A stretch of DNA of 64,000 nt from Cyanodermella asteris (lineage: Eukaryota > Ascomycota > Lecanoromycetes > Ostropales > Stictidaceae): assembly GCA_900618795.1 (NCBI GenBank), contig UYJD01000003.1:931814-995813 (forward strand). Reading direction: 5' to 3'. The notes under the pieces are model-generated. The model searched no databases and had not been told where the DNA came from. It saw only the letters and a program-made list of their open reading frames with translations. Shown here piece by piece: positions 11,245 to 22,465 of the stretch (positions are counted from its first letter, which is position 1; each line of letters begins with the position of its first letter). Both the position numbers and the translations under genes were made by a program.

Positions 11245-12069
11245 ATGGCGGTCGATGAGAACAAAGATTTGGCGGAAGTCGCACCAGCGCTTGAGAGCGG
11301 TGAGCTAGCTGATGAGCCTCCCCGCTCTCGTTCGCGTTCGCCAGGCGCACGAGACCATTACAGACGATACGGACGTTCGCGATCACCGGCGCCACGCGAA
11401 CAAGAGCCGGAGTCTCGACGGCAACGTTCTCGTTCACGGTCGCGTGAACGACATAGTCCTAGGAAGAACAGGCGCGGCTTCAAGTGGAAGGAGAAGTCGA
11501 GCAACGCCGAGGATGACTCAAATACTAAGCTAGAACGAGGCTATCGAGGACAGGACCGACGAGACAGAGAGAGGTTCCGAGAACGGTCCAGGGATCGGGA
11601 CAATGGCCGTGATTACGGACGCGACCGCAGATACGAGGAAGACGACCGACGAGACAGATATCGTCGCGATGACGACCGATACAGAGACAGGGACTCTCGA
11701 GACTCTCGAGGTGGTCGACAAGGACGTCCAGACAAGGAGAAAGATCGTGACGACCGAGGAGCCGGCTCCGAGATGTCGAAAGAGAAGAAGGAGAAGCGAG
11801 AAAAGAAGGTTGTGGCACCCACGGCTTCTATGACCATGATCGTTGTATATGTCAACGACAGACTAGGCACGAAAGCTGGCATTCCATGTCTGCCAAGCGA
11901 CCCCGTCAAGCTGTTCAAGGCCCAAGTCGCTGCGAGAATTGGTCGCGAACCTCACGAGATTATGCTGAAACGACAAGGCGAACGCCCCTTCAAGGATCAG
12001 TTGACCTTGGAGGATTACGGAGTGTCAAATGGCGTTCAGCTCGATTTGGAACTTGACACTGGCGAGTGA
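11245..12069 (+). CDS. HUB1: HUB1/UBL5-like ubiquitin-fold protein with RS/RD-rich N-terminal extension
   Basis: A single exon of 274 residues from the ATG at 11245; an ATG nine codons upstream (11218) is also open but has a weaker context. The last 75 residues form a Hub1/UBL5 ubiquitin fold: MTMIVVYVNDRLGTKAGIPC, then DPVKLFKAQVAARIG, EIMLKRQGERPFKDQLTLEDYGV and NGVQLDLELD. Hub1 binds spliceosomal proteins such as Snu66 non-covalently and affects 5' splice-site use. As in Hub1 there is no C-terminal di-glycine; the double-tyrosine end of yeast and human Hub1 is replaced by LELDTGE. The preceding 200 residues are RS, RD and RE repeats like those of SR splicing factors, followed by a KEKKEKREKK block. 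The extension makes it nearly four times the usual 73 residues. Confidence 0.85.
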   Translation: MAVDENKDLAEVAPALESGELADEPPRSRSRSPGARDHYRRYGRSRSPAPREQEPESRRQRSRSRSRERHSPRKNRRGFKWKEKSSNAEDDSNTKLERGYRGQDRRDRERFRERSRDRDNGRDYGRDRRYEEDDRRDRYRRDDDRYRDRDSRDSRGGRQGRPDKEKDRDDRGAGSEMSKEKKEKREKKVVAPTASMTMIVVYVNDRLGTKAGIPCLPSDPVKLFKAQVAARIGREPHEIMLKRQGERPFKDQLTLEDYGVSNGVQLDLELDTGE

Positions 12070-13526
12070 AATGAATGTCTGCGAGATATAACCTCGTCGC
12101 ATTCTTCACGGCAGACAGTTATTTCCTCCTTATGAGGAGTTATTCTGCTGTTTTGCGTTCGCGCGATTTCAGCTCGGCAAAGAATGGCGCAAGCCCGGCC
12201 GATCACGGAAGCCTTACACGAAGACACGATCAAGCGCCAGAACGCAACACTCCTGGGCAGGCCAGCTTGGGGTCGACTACGCTGCCGCTCCATCATCCTT
12301 TTCGGCACTTCCCATGGCCCATTGCCGCGTATCAGATTGTGTTCGGCCGTGCAAGTTGATTACCCTACGAATGCGGGACGGAATAAGCGGGCAGAAATGA
12401 CTTGGTCCTTTTGCCGAAGGCTTTCGCCACGCGTGAAGCCCGATCCGCTGCATCGCCAAATACTGGGTTGTGTGATGCTTTATGGGTCTTGAAGGTCTGC
12501 ACATGCCCAGCAGTCCATCGATAAACACGGACAGTGTTCAAAGGGTCTGGGCAGTCTTGTCGTATCGCCGACATGTATGTTGGATCGGCAAACACCGGTC
12601 CAGGCGTCTAGGAGTAGCATCTGTTCCTGTCTAGCTGGGGCCACCAGCTCACTTTATCCTGAAATGCAATATCTTCCAGTCACAACATCCAAGTACCGCA
12701 ACCGAATGCTATGCAAGTGGCACAGAATCGTAGTCGCAGAGACGACTAGTCAACTCTCAGCCTACATATGAGGATCACTGTTCGCGTAGGCTATCAATGC
12801 TCACTTATCACCGCTTCGTTCCCATTCATCGACTGATCTTGCGCAGCGCGGTCGGAGCAACGGCTCGTCGCGCCATGAATGTCTTACCTTCCGGGAGTCT
12901 ATCGCGAGACCGTCCCACCCCGAGACATATCAGTACAGAGTTTGATATCCCATAGCATCGAATTGAATTGCAAGGCATACAAATGTTCTTTTGAGCTTGT
13001 AAGATTTAGTGAAGTGATGAATCTGCCATGTGCGCGATGTGTGACGTTGCGGTCCCGTGTGATGCGAAGCTTACACGGTTGTTTCTACGATTTATTCTGA
13101 TTTTTAGTTGTAAAATTATTTGATGAGCCGCAAAGCACGCACGTCAGCACATATCACGAACCAGACGCGCTTAAGGAGCCCAGGACAGTACAGCTCGAAT
13201 TCAGGATCTAGTGGGACATTTATGTTTTCATTTGAGGTTTATCGTGCCTTATCTTGAGCCACAGTATGGGCCTCGTGGGAGAATGTTTGACGACAGCTCA
13301 AGTCACACTGCCAAATCCAAATGACCGGACGAAGACGCCGTCATCACGAGGGTTAAAAGACACGAAAGCAGTAGAGAAGACCAGAAGTTTAGATGTCGAA
13401 GAACGTGGAGTTCTAGAGGAATACCGAGCTACAGAGCGCAATGTTCTTGAGATCATTGTGGGCCCAAGATATCCTCATGCATGTGACCCTCAACATGGCT
13501 CATGAGCTAAACACCAAATCGCCACT
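12070..13526. other. Convergent intergenic region
   Basis: This is 1.46 kb between the 3' ends of the HUB1-like and EXO5 genes. An AT-rich patch lies at about 13085-13130. A 78-codon frame from 13266 has no recognisable motif. Nothing else was found. Confidence 0.5.
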
Positions 13527-15317
13527 TCATCGCTTCGACTTCTGCCTGAAACGCTGCACAGCCTCCTCCTCTCTATCCTTACGCCAGTCACAGCTGTCCG
13601 CAAACTCGCAAATCCTGCACTTCCAGGCATCAGCCATGTCAACGCCACAAGCCCGCCTCTCGCCCTTCCACCACTGCATAGTCCGATCGACGTACTCATT
13701 GAGCACCTTCTCATCATAGAGGAACGTCTTCGTCCCAATCTCATCGGATTCTGCCTGGTTCCAATACTGCACGCGCAAGACGTCCCCAAGACCGTCGGGG
13801 ATTGCCCTCTTCAACTCTGCCAGCATTCGCGTCCACAGCTCGCGTGGAGTGCGATGGATGCGTAGGATTGAATTGAGGTCGTCGAGTGAGACTGTCAACG
13901 GTGATGGTTCCGTGACTTGCGTGTGGAAGGAATGGGTCGATGGCTGGCTGCCTTGTAGAGGGGTCGATGTCGAGAGCACAGTGTCCGGCAAGGATACCTG
14001 ATCGTCGTGACTGCCGAATGCAGGTTCCTGTGAAGACTCAGGCGTGTCGCCGAATTGGCGGACAAAGTAGTCGGAAAAGGGCTTATCCGGATTTACACCG
14101 TATCGTTCCCAGAGCAGGGCTGGATCGAGCGCTGAATGTTCAGAAGCAAGGTCAGATAGCAGTTTCCTGTATATCATCAGTTGCATCGCTGTTGGCTTGA
14201 ATGCGTTACCCTTTGGCAATCCTCGCGACATGCGGGTTTTGTGATCCGTAAGATAAACCTTCAATGCATCAGATCCACCAGGGACGGTAGGCATTGAAGT
14301 TGCTGCCGCAGTGCCGTTCTGTGCATCTGACTGCGACTTGAAATATTTCTCAATCGACTGCTGATCGGCTTGTCCCCCTTGCTGCTCTCCCAAAGCCAAC
14401 TGCTGCAACCCGAGCTCTGGATCCGGACATTCGTAGCCCAGCTCGTCGATGATCCCGTTCACAAGCTCACCGTTCAAGACACCCCAAACCTCGAGCTCCC
14501 TCGTCATGCCCGTTTCTCTGAGCGTTCTCGCGCCTTGAATGATATTCCAGAACCGTAATCCCCATGCATCCTCTTTGGTCATCACCTCGACGCTGAACGT
14601 GGCGTGTACCTCATCTTCTAGCTTTTGGTGAGCAGTACTGCCCTTCTTCATAGCGGGCGTCCTCCTCTTGCGTCCATGGTGGTGCAGCGAGAAAGAGTAT
14701 TGTAGTTCGCACCAAGCTGGCGATACCAAATCTGTCACCGACAGTGGTCTTCGAGCTCTGAACTTGTCCAAAGGCGAGACATTGGCCGCCGGTTCGTTGC
14801 TTGCGGTTCGTGCTGAGGGAGTTCGCACATCGCCATCGGGTGTTTGGGCGTCGACTATCGGTGATTCGGGTCCAGCTTCAGCAAAATCTGCCTTGGGACT
14901 ACTGGTTGGAGGCTCCTTGGGGACTAATCGCTGTGTCAGTCAGTTCAGACTTTGCGCATCACATCACAGCAGACGATCTCAATCGCAATCAGACTTACCG
15001 GATAGCTGGATTTCCGCCGGGAATGCACCGCTCTGCACCAACTCCTCGAGGGTCTCCACAGAAGCGAAGCTCCTCGGTGACGAATGCAAGACAACAGCAC
15101 CACCCTGCGCGGCCGTATTGCTGATGGCAGCGGCGCGTTCATTGATCACAGCAGGCGCGCCTGTCGCAGTGATCGTGGAGTATTGCGAGTTGTACTGTGT
15201 AAGGAGCGATTCGAGCTTTGCTTCCTCCTCTGATGTGAAATCGCCACCATAGTCTGATTCTTGTGAAGAGGCGAGCGTCCTCGCGCTATCGTAGGCCTTG
15301 TTTCTGAGCCTCGCCAT
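13527..15317 (-). CDS. EXO5: Exonuclease V (EXO5/DEM1), 4Fe-4S PD-(D/E)XK nuclease
   Basis: Two exons, 14999-15317 and 13527-14923, give 571 residues. The 75-bp intron has GTAAGT and a CTGAC branch; only the second of two nearby acceptors (ATTAG ending at 14924) keeps the frame open. Family hallmarks are LSVTDLVSPAWCELQYSF, KKGSTAHQKLEDEVH, LVNGIIDELGY with the catalytic acidic residue, and VYLTDHKTRMSRGLP. The C-terminal cysteine cluster WKCRICEFADSCDW joins the cysteine of PAWC to hold a 4Fe-4S cluster. EXO5 is a single-strand DNA exonuclease acting in mitochondrial DNA maintenance in yeast and in nuclear crosslink repair in other eukaryotes. The ATG at 15317 is the first in frame; residues 1-100 are low complexity. 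It lies head-to-tail behind histone H3. Confidence 0.93.
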
Positions 15318-15924
15318 TGCTGGCGAACATGATGCGGTCACGGTTCGCTGACATTGGTTAGCTTGTGGTTGGAGATGGCGTCACGAGCTGGAGCCACCGA
15401 ACTTCTGACGGTGTGAAGGCTTGCGGGGCGAGGTGGCGAACGAGACGGCTCCACGCGCTACTGCAGGTACCATGTTCGCCGCAAATAGTCTGCGCCATGC
15501 CATCAAGCACCTGTTCAAGTACCACCAAACAGGGTTTGAGTGAGGCTATGAGATGCAATGGCAAGCATGTTCAACAAGTTTCCATCCTTGTCATCTACCA
15601 GCACGTGACAAACACAAGTCAGTGCACGGCGGGCGCAATATGTTACAGGGGCAAATCCCACTGGGACTGCCTACAGAAGCTACCAAGCCAGCATCACAGT
15701 CACAAGAACAATTTGTTGTTTGAAGTCTTGATGTTTCATTCATCAGGCAGCTCTCTCGTCACTGCTGCCATAAATGTACAATGCCCATCGTCATGATCAT
15801 GGCTAAAAAGCAGCCGGATGGACAAGAAATTCCAAAGCACGCAACCCAGACCCATCGAGTATCGTGAAACTCATGCAAAAAACCATTGACACCTAAGAAC
15901 CCCCATCACCCAAATGTAGACCGA
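15318..15924. other. Spacer between H3 and EXO5
   Basis: About 600 bp holding the 3' UTR of H3 and the promoter of EXO5, both on the minus strand. No coding frame or repeat of note. Confidence 0.5.
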
Positions 15925-16441
<517 letters not shown>

Positions 16442-17188
16442 CTTGTGTGGTAGATGGAGATGTGTGGGGTGAATGAGATTGTGGTGTGGATGAGTGGTGG
16501 TGAGAGATGCTGAGTGTGGGAGAAAGGTTGAGGGAAAGGGAAGGGCGGGGGTTATGTAGGTTATCGAGCGCGCAAGTGATCAGGCAGTCGCACACCTAAA
16601 ATGGCGCGCTAACAGGCTGTTGTTTTGGGTGCAGGAAAGCAGACGCCCTTACGCGACCGCAAATGCCCACGAATTTAGGTGAGCAACACTGTCTGATCCA
16701 GCTCCCGCGCCTGATCGACCAATCAACGCCCAGGATCACCAACAGTGAGCAGTGCTGCGCGCGCGAGCTGCTACTGAGTCGCAACACAATGGGTGAATGA
16801 GTCACAATAGTCACAAGTAATTAAGTGGCTTTCAGAGCTATCTGTCTCTTCAGTGAAGTGCTTATTGCGCTGTGGTGGCAGCAATCAGGCGTTGAAGCCA
16901 GTGCTTCTCACCTGGAGCTATCCTTGGCAGAGTCGTTAGGTGCGTTGCGCTCACCTAGAATCAGATCATGAACGCTTCCCAATCGGGCTTAGCCACGACG
17001 GGTCAGTGATTCGCCCCACGCAGACGCGCCTGGCCGAGCTGCCTTCAAATACTCTACCACTCCTCCACTCTTCCACCACCTCCCTCATCCAAGCAAGTCA
17101 GCACCAACCAACACTTTCAACTCCCATCCCCATCTCCCATCACCACACACTCCCACATCCCACTTCTCCACACAACACTTCTATCACA
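16442..17188. promoter_or_regulatory. Bidirectional H3/H4 histone promoter
   Basis: 747 bp between the two divergent start codons. It contains a CCAATCA box (16719-16725), a TGAGTCA element of the Gcn4/AP-1 type (16798-16804), GC-rich GCGCGCG runs near 16757 and a TATA-like CAAATACTC near 17046 upstream of H4. Both leaders are C/A-rich with many CCACC and CATC words, typical of highly expressed fungal genes. The role of each motif is inferred from sequence only. Confidence 0.55.
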
Positions 17189-17582
<394 letters not shown>

Positions 17583-19689
17583 GCAACTTCTTCGCATCGG
17601 TGGTCTGGTTTCTGGTTGGGTGTTGGGGTTCATGTTTCTGGGAGTTATTACGCGATGACGGTACGCGCTTTTTTGGTCGCTGCCATAATGGCGCGACATA
17701 TCATGAGTCATGGGGATCACTCTGGGACATTACGGGAGTGCTACTGCTGCATGGTGTCTGCAATTGTACCATAGGGGCACACTTACACAGCGCCTTGATG
17801 GGCGGTATGATGCAGCATCGAAATGAATACGATTCAATAATTCACTCATGTCTTCTGTCTTTGTTGTCATCGGTCGTGACGCGTCGTACTCTCCCACATC
17901 TGTGACGCGTCGGGTGGTTTTCGTTCGGCCATGCTGGTCGTCCCATGCGAGCGGAGTGTATTCATGCTGCTCACGCCTTCGGCTTGGCCTATCGCGTTCC
18001 GTCAACCTGTAGCTGGCGTGTTATTATTTCATATTGCAGTCCGCTTCTTGAACCATCATCTGAAGTCGGGCAGCTGAAACGCATCTCCGGCGTTGCATGC
18101 TTCACGTTTGCTTGGCATGCCAAGCTGTTGCGGTCTTTTCATGTTATATCGCTGATTGTCGAAATCACTTTGCCAACAGCGCTCTTGCAGATGCGTGATT
18201 TTGCCATGCTTGAGACGTTCGCTGGGCGGCATCCCTTGGCTCGATGTGGCTCATCAGCTTGATCTTCAGTCGCATGCGGGCCTTGTGGTCACGGACTTCC
18301 CGATTGGGCAAGGATTCATGAATTTCTCCGCCAGAGTTGGCCCAGTCGCCCGGTCCGACAGCCAGCGCAACTTTCTAATGCCAAGCGGCTTGAGAGAGAG
18401 GTAGAGTTGGTGGTGTGGCACCCTGTGTGAAAGACTTCCATCGCTGCTGCCTGTCAGGTCAGGTCGGGCTGTGGGCGATTCAGTTGTTCGAGTGCGGCGC
18501 TCCGACCGTTCCGGCCGAACCTCCGTCTAGACCAGCTTTCATGCTAGCAGCGTCTCGATCCGCAGTCGGCAGAGTTGAACGGACGATCAGTGTTCTTCGT
18601 CGTAATTCGATGTGTCAGAGGGATATGTAAGAACGCACCTTTACGTGGTTGTAGTGCTGTGGTTTGCGAGTCCGAGCCAGAGATACTTTACATTTGTCAC
18701 CTGTAATTATTTTCCCCTGTAATAATATTGCTAATTACATGAACTCCCAGCGATATCTTTCCAGCAAAACCTTTGAGTTCCGCGCAGGCCACCCAATGTC
18801 ATTCAATATTCCCCCACTCTGGTTCTCTTGACTGTCAATGCGTCCGCTTGTCGTTTGTGTGCTATTGTCCCATGCTGCCTGCTGGCGGGTTGTTGTCGGC
18901 CCCGACATGCGCACGTAAGGCATCGCTCGCACCCCAACACTGACGGCCATCGGAACACACTTGTCCGCCCAAATATTGAATTACTCATCAAGATGCAGTG
19001 TTTTCCCTTACTCCGGAACCGGATGGCGCACGGAAATGTCGTAGAGAGTCGTTCATCGACAGGACCTTCTCGCAGCCTCAGGCATGTTCCGGAGTCAGCC
19101 ACAAGGGTCCGACCAGATGACGTCGACAACGTGGTTATCCGATTCGAGTCAGCCTGAACCAATAAATGACCGAGTTCTCTGCTTATGAAGCCGCCTTTCC
19201 TGCGCTTTTGTGCACCACTGAAAGGAACCGAAGGCTTGCCATACGGGGACACGACCTGTCCCTGGCGGAACCACCAATCCGAGATCACCGTTTGCCAAAG
19301 GAAGCTTCGCGGTATAACCTTGGCAGCCCTTGCAGAGACGATGCAAAGTGTGGCTCAGCGAAGCCCTGCGTCTCTTTGTCTCTTCTGCGGATGCTCGGCA
19401 AACGTAACGGTGCTGCCGAGATAGTGACCATCTATATTAGTATTCATACTCGGCGCTCTCTAATGCCTGGGCTGCGGTCGTCTTCTCCGATTTTTTTCCT
19501 GCTAGCCGACCCTATTTCCATTGCTTTGTCAAGCATCTATCACAGCGAGCACTCACGTTGGTCCACAAATCCTGATCGAGACATTGCAGCACTCTTGGGT
19601 TGGAAACCGCATTCGCCACAGTCCGCCAAGAAGTCGAACGGCGGCCGCTGCACCGCGCGCGGGCCGGAAAATCCTGTTCCTCCGCCACG
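17583..19689. other. Intergenic region between H4 and the C2H2 factor
   Basis: 2.1 kb without a supportable gene. The left part is the H4 3' flank; the right part (about 19440-19689) has TATATTAG near 19432 and is probably the promoter and leader of the zinc-finger gene. Frames here are short and have no motifs. Confidence 0.5.
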
Positions 19690-21942
19690 ATGGCGGCCCA
19701 TCGCGATGACGCCGAGCTAGTAAGGCGACGAGCCCAGTATCATCATGGACATCCTCGGTTGACGCCGACGAACCCATATTCGCCTGCAGCACTACAGCAG
19801 TTTCAAGGCCTACAACTCTACGGAGGCAATTATCCTGGGCAACAATCTGCCCACCACGATTTCCAGCCTCACCCGAGCGCCGCAGCCGACATCCCCAACT
19901 CCTCTCCAGACAAGGTCTCATCCGGTCTCTCCGCACCTCAACACGCCGTAGCATATCCCGATTGGCATACGAGCCATCACAGCGACTACAATAATACACC
20001 TTCGACGAACTTCTCGGCGGAAGAACCAGGACAAGCTCTTGGGGATTGGAGTCTCTGGGACTTCACACAACCTCAAAATCTCGACGCGCCCGCATACCGC
20101 TCCTCACCACACCTCGCGCCACATTTCCCTCACGAACACAAACGCGCTTCGTCAGCTTCCTCACACGCATCGTTCGGTGCCCCGGATACGCCTCGGGCCG
20201 TCACTGGCTTCATTCCGCGTGTCGAGGTGTACGATTGTGAAGGTCAGGGCTATACCGGTACTTCGTCGGCGAACTTGCGCTGGCCCGACGACGTTGAATA
20301 TTCTGTATCTGAAGGAGACGTCAAGCAATTCGCGGAGGCATACAGTGCGCATATCGGGGGTGGGCATTCGGAATACCACACAGCTTTCAATCATTCGCGG
20401 GATGTGCAGCAGCTACAGGACCCTCGAATAAGGTTGATGATGTCGCAAGAGAGCAACGGATCAAGCAGCAGGATGGGCCCGCCGGCTCTCCCTCGGACGG
20501 AGAGCAGCGATACTGATGGGGGCTACCGAGCCGCACATGATCAGCCATTACCGAAGCTCGACCGCACCATGTCGGACATCTATCAAGATTCGCTCTACAA
20601 CCCAAATTTACACCCCGCACCAGCATCACCTCAGAAGACCCAATCAAACTCTCACAATGACACATCTCCCACCTCTAATATGATACACGAGCGCCTGGCG
20701 GCTGCAAACAACGACCATCTGCAAGCGCGTTCCCAGTCGCCAACGGGCCCTATTATGCGTGAGCGTTCACCATTCAAACCCTCCTCGAAAGAATCGCCTT
20801 CCGATGATCGATACACCCGCGAGGTGGAGAACACTCAGAGGTTGGGCTCAGCATACAGGATGCGTGAATGGGACAAGGCTCAACGGGATCGAGCTGCGGC
20901 CGCGCAACACCAACCACAACAGATCAAGTCTCAACTCAACGAGCCGAGAACAATTTCACCCAAAGAAGTTGCTCTTGATTACGAAGAAGATGAAGTCGCA
21001 TCGAGGATGGGTTCGTTGTTCGCCGAAGAGCCTCCAGTTAAGCGAAGGAAGCAGGAACATGGCACAGTACCAACGTTGAAGCCGTCTATGAGGCGTGATT
21101 CGACAAGGGGAAGCACTGCAAGTGAAATTAGTCAGCCGTCCTTCGGGAGCATGGCCACATCGCGGAGGGAGAGCTCGCAAAGTAACGGCAGGTCGGCGGC
21201 GACCAATTATCCCTTCTTTGCCCAGGCGCAGCGACAAGCCAGCAATGCCAGCAACGCGACCGCCGTGACAGAGGCCACAAACCATTTTCCAGCACATTTG
21301 ACTTCGACCGAATCAACGAAAAGTGACCAAGAAGCTCCCCCAAGCCGGAAGAGGGGTATAACGGCAGCATCACCAAGGACTAAAAACGAGACACCCGAAG
21401 CAGATCCAGAGGAGCTCACATACACGTGCACGTACCACGGGTGTACCAAACGCTTCGACTCCCAGTCAGCCCTGCAAAGACACAAGCGAGATATTCACCA
21501 CTCAACGGCGCACCACTCCCGCAACGCCTCCATGACCGGCGCCTCGGCCTCTCCGGGCCCCTCCTCGAGTCGTGCAGCATCAGTGAGCACCTCAACCCCC
21601 GCGCAACCGACCGCGGCAACAGCCGCGTCCGAATCAGCAGACCCGGCAGGACACGCCGCGTCGGCGGACGAACTGGCGGATAGGAACAGCCAGGCTGGAC
21701 CACACATCTGTAATCGGATAAACCCCAGCACGGGTCGCCCTTGCAACAGCCATTTTTCCCGACCGTATGACTTGACGAGACACGAAGACACCATTCATAA
21801 CAATAAGAAGCAGAAGGTTCGGTGCATGTATTGCAAGGATGAGAAGACGTTCAGTCGCAATGATGCGCTGACGCGGCACATGAGGGTGGTGCATCCGGAT
21901 GTGTCGTTTCCTGGGCGCGAAAAGACCAAGGGTTCGCGATAG
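19690..21942 (+). CDS. C2H2 zinc-finger transcription factor, Rpn4-like
   Basis: A single exon of 750 residues. The frame is open 30 codons further upstream but without an ATG; the ATG at 19690 has a good context (CACGATGG). Residues 1-600 are disordered, rich in Ser, Pro, Gln and His, with an acidic patch LDYEEDEVAS near 440 and a KRRK cluster. The C-terminus carries three fingers: CTYHGCTKRFDSQSALQRHKRD; HICNRINPSTGRPC with HFSRPYDLTRHEDTIH; and VRCMYCKDEKTFSRNDALTRH. The second and third, a long-spaced finger with FSRPYDLTRHEDTIH followed by KTFSRNDALTRHMR, recall Rpn4-type regulators, which activate proteasome genes in yeast. The finger class is certain; Rpn4 orthology is inference. Confidence 0.85.
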   Translation: MAAHRDDAELVRRRAQYHHGHPRLTPTNPYSPAALQQFQGLQLYGGNYPGQQSAHHDFQPHPSAAADIPNSSPDKVSSGLSAPQHAVAYPDWHTSHHSDYNNTPSTNFSAEEPGQALGDWSLWDFTQPQNLDAPAYRSSPHLAPHFPHEHKRASSASSHASFGAPDTPRAVTGFIPRVEVYDCEGQGYTGTSSANLRWPDDVEYSVSEGDVKQFAEAYSAHIGGGHSEYHTAFNHSRDVQQLQDPRIRLMMSQESNGSSSRMGPPALPRTESSDTDGGYRAAHDQPLPKLDRTMSDIYQDSLYNPNLHPAPASPQKTQSNSHNDTSPTSNMIHERLAAANNDHLQARSQSPTGPIMRERSPFKPSSKESPSDDRYTREVENTQRLGSAYRMREWDKAQRDRAAAAQHQPQQIKSQLNEPRTISPKEVALDYEEDEVASRMGSLFAEEPPVKRRKQEHGTVPTLKPSMRRDSTRGSTASEISQPSFGSMATSRRESSQSNGRSAATNYPFFAQAQRQASNASNATAVTEATNHFPAHLTSTESTKSDQEAPPSRKRGITAASPRTKNETPEADPEELTYTCTYHGCTKRFDSQSALQRHKRDIHHSTAHHSRNASMTGASASPGPSSSRAASVSTSTPAQPTAATAASESADPAGHAASADELADRNSQAGPHICNRINPSTGRPCNSHFSRPYDLTRHEDTIHNNKKQKVRCMYCKDEKTFSRNDALTRHMRVVHPDVSFPGREKTKGSR

Positions 21943-22465
21943 ATGGTTTGGGATTTTGGCCAGTTGAGCGGTGGTGTTCTTTGAGCAAGCGTGATATTAG
22001 CAGGGGGGCAAATGAGCTGGCAAGGGCGCGTCAGTGACGGTATGAACGTTGGAATTTTTATGAGCTTCTATTCTTGTATTACATACGCGCTTGGAAAGCG
22101 CTTCCAGCAAGTCGTTGTACGGCAGATTTTGACCTGAAACAAGCAGGGTATAGTTCTAAAAAAAGCGATTTGAATAAACAGACTGCGACTTACAGTATGT
22201 GGTGCTACGAGCAAACGTTGGAAGCCGTCGCGTGCGCAGCCCGGCTTCGCTTGCAACCGACTCTCATTACGATAAATGTATATGTTGAATGTGTCGTGCT
22301 GGAAAGGAAAACGCGTTGCCCTTTGACTGTGTGCTTGTGGCTTCTCACTGAATTTTGTACATGACAAGTTGGCAGTAAGCCAATCGAATCAAATAGTCAA
22401 GACCCCGAGAGATCAACTCCATCCATGCTGTATCTTCAAATCTATATTTTGTCATGCTTTCGTGT
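21943..22465. other. Convergent intergenic region
   Basis: 523 bp between the 3' ends of the C2H2 gene and the seryl-tRNA synthetase gene. Nothing recognisable beyond expected 3' UTRs. Confidence 0.5.
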
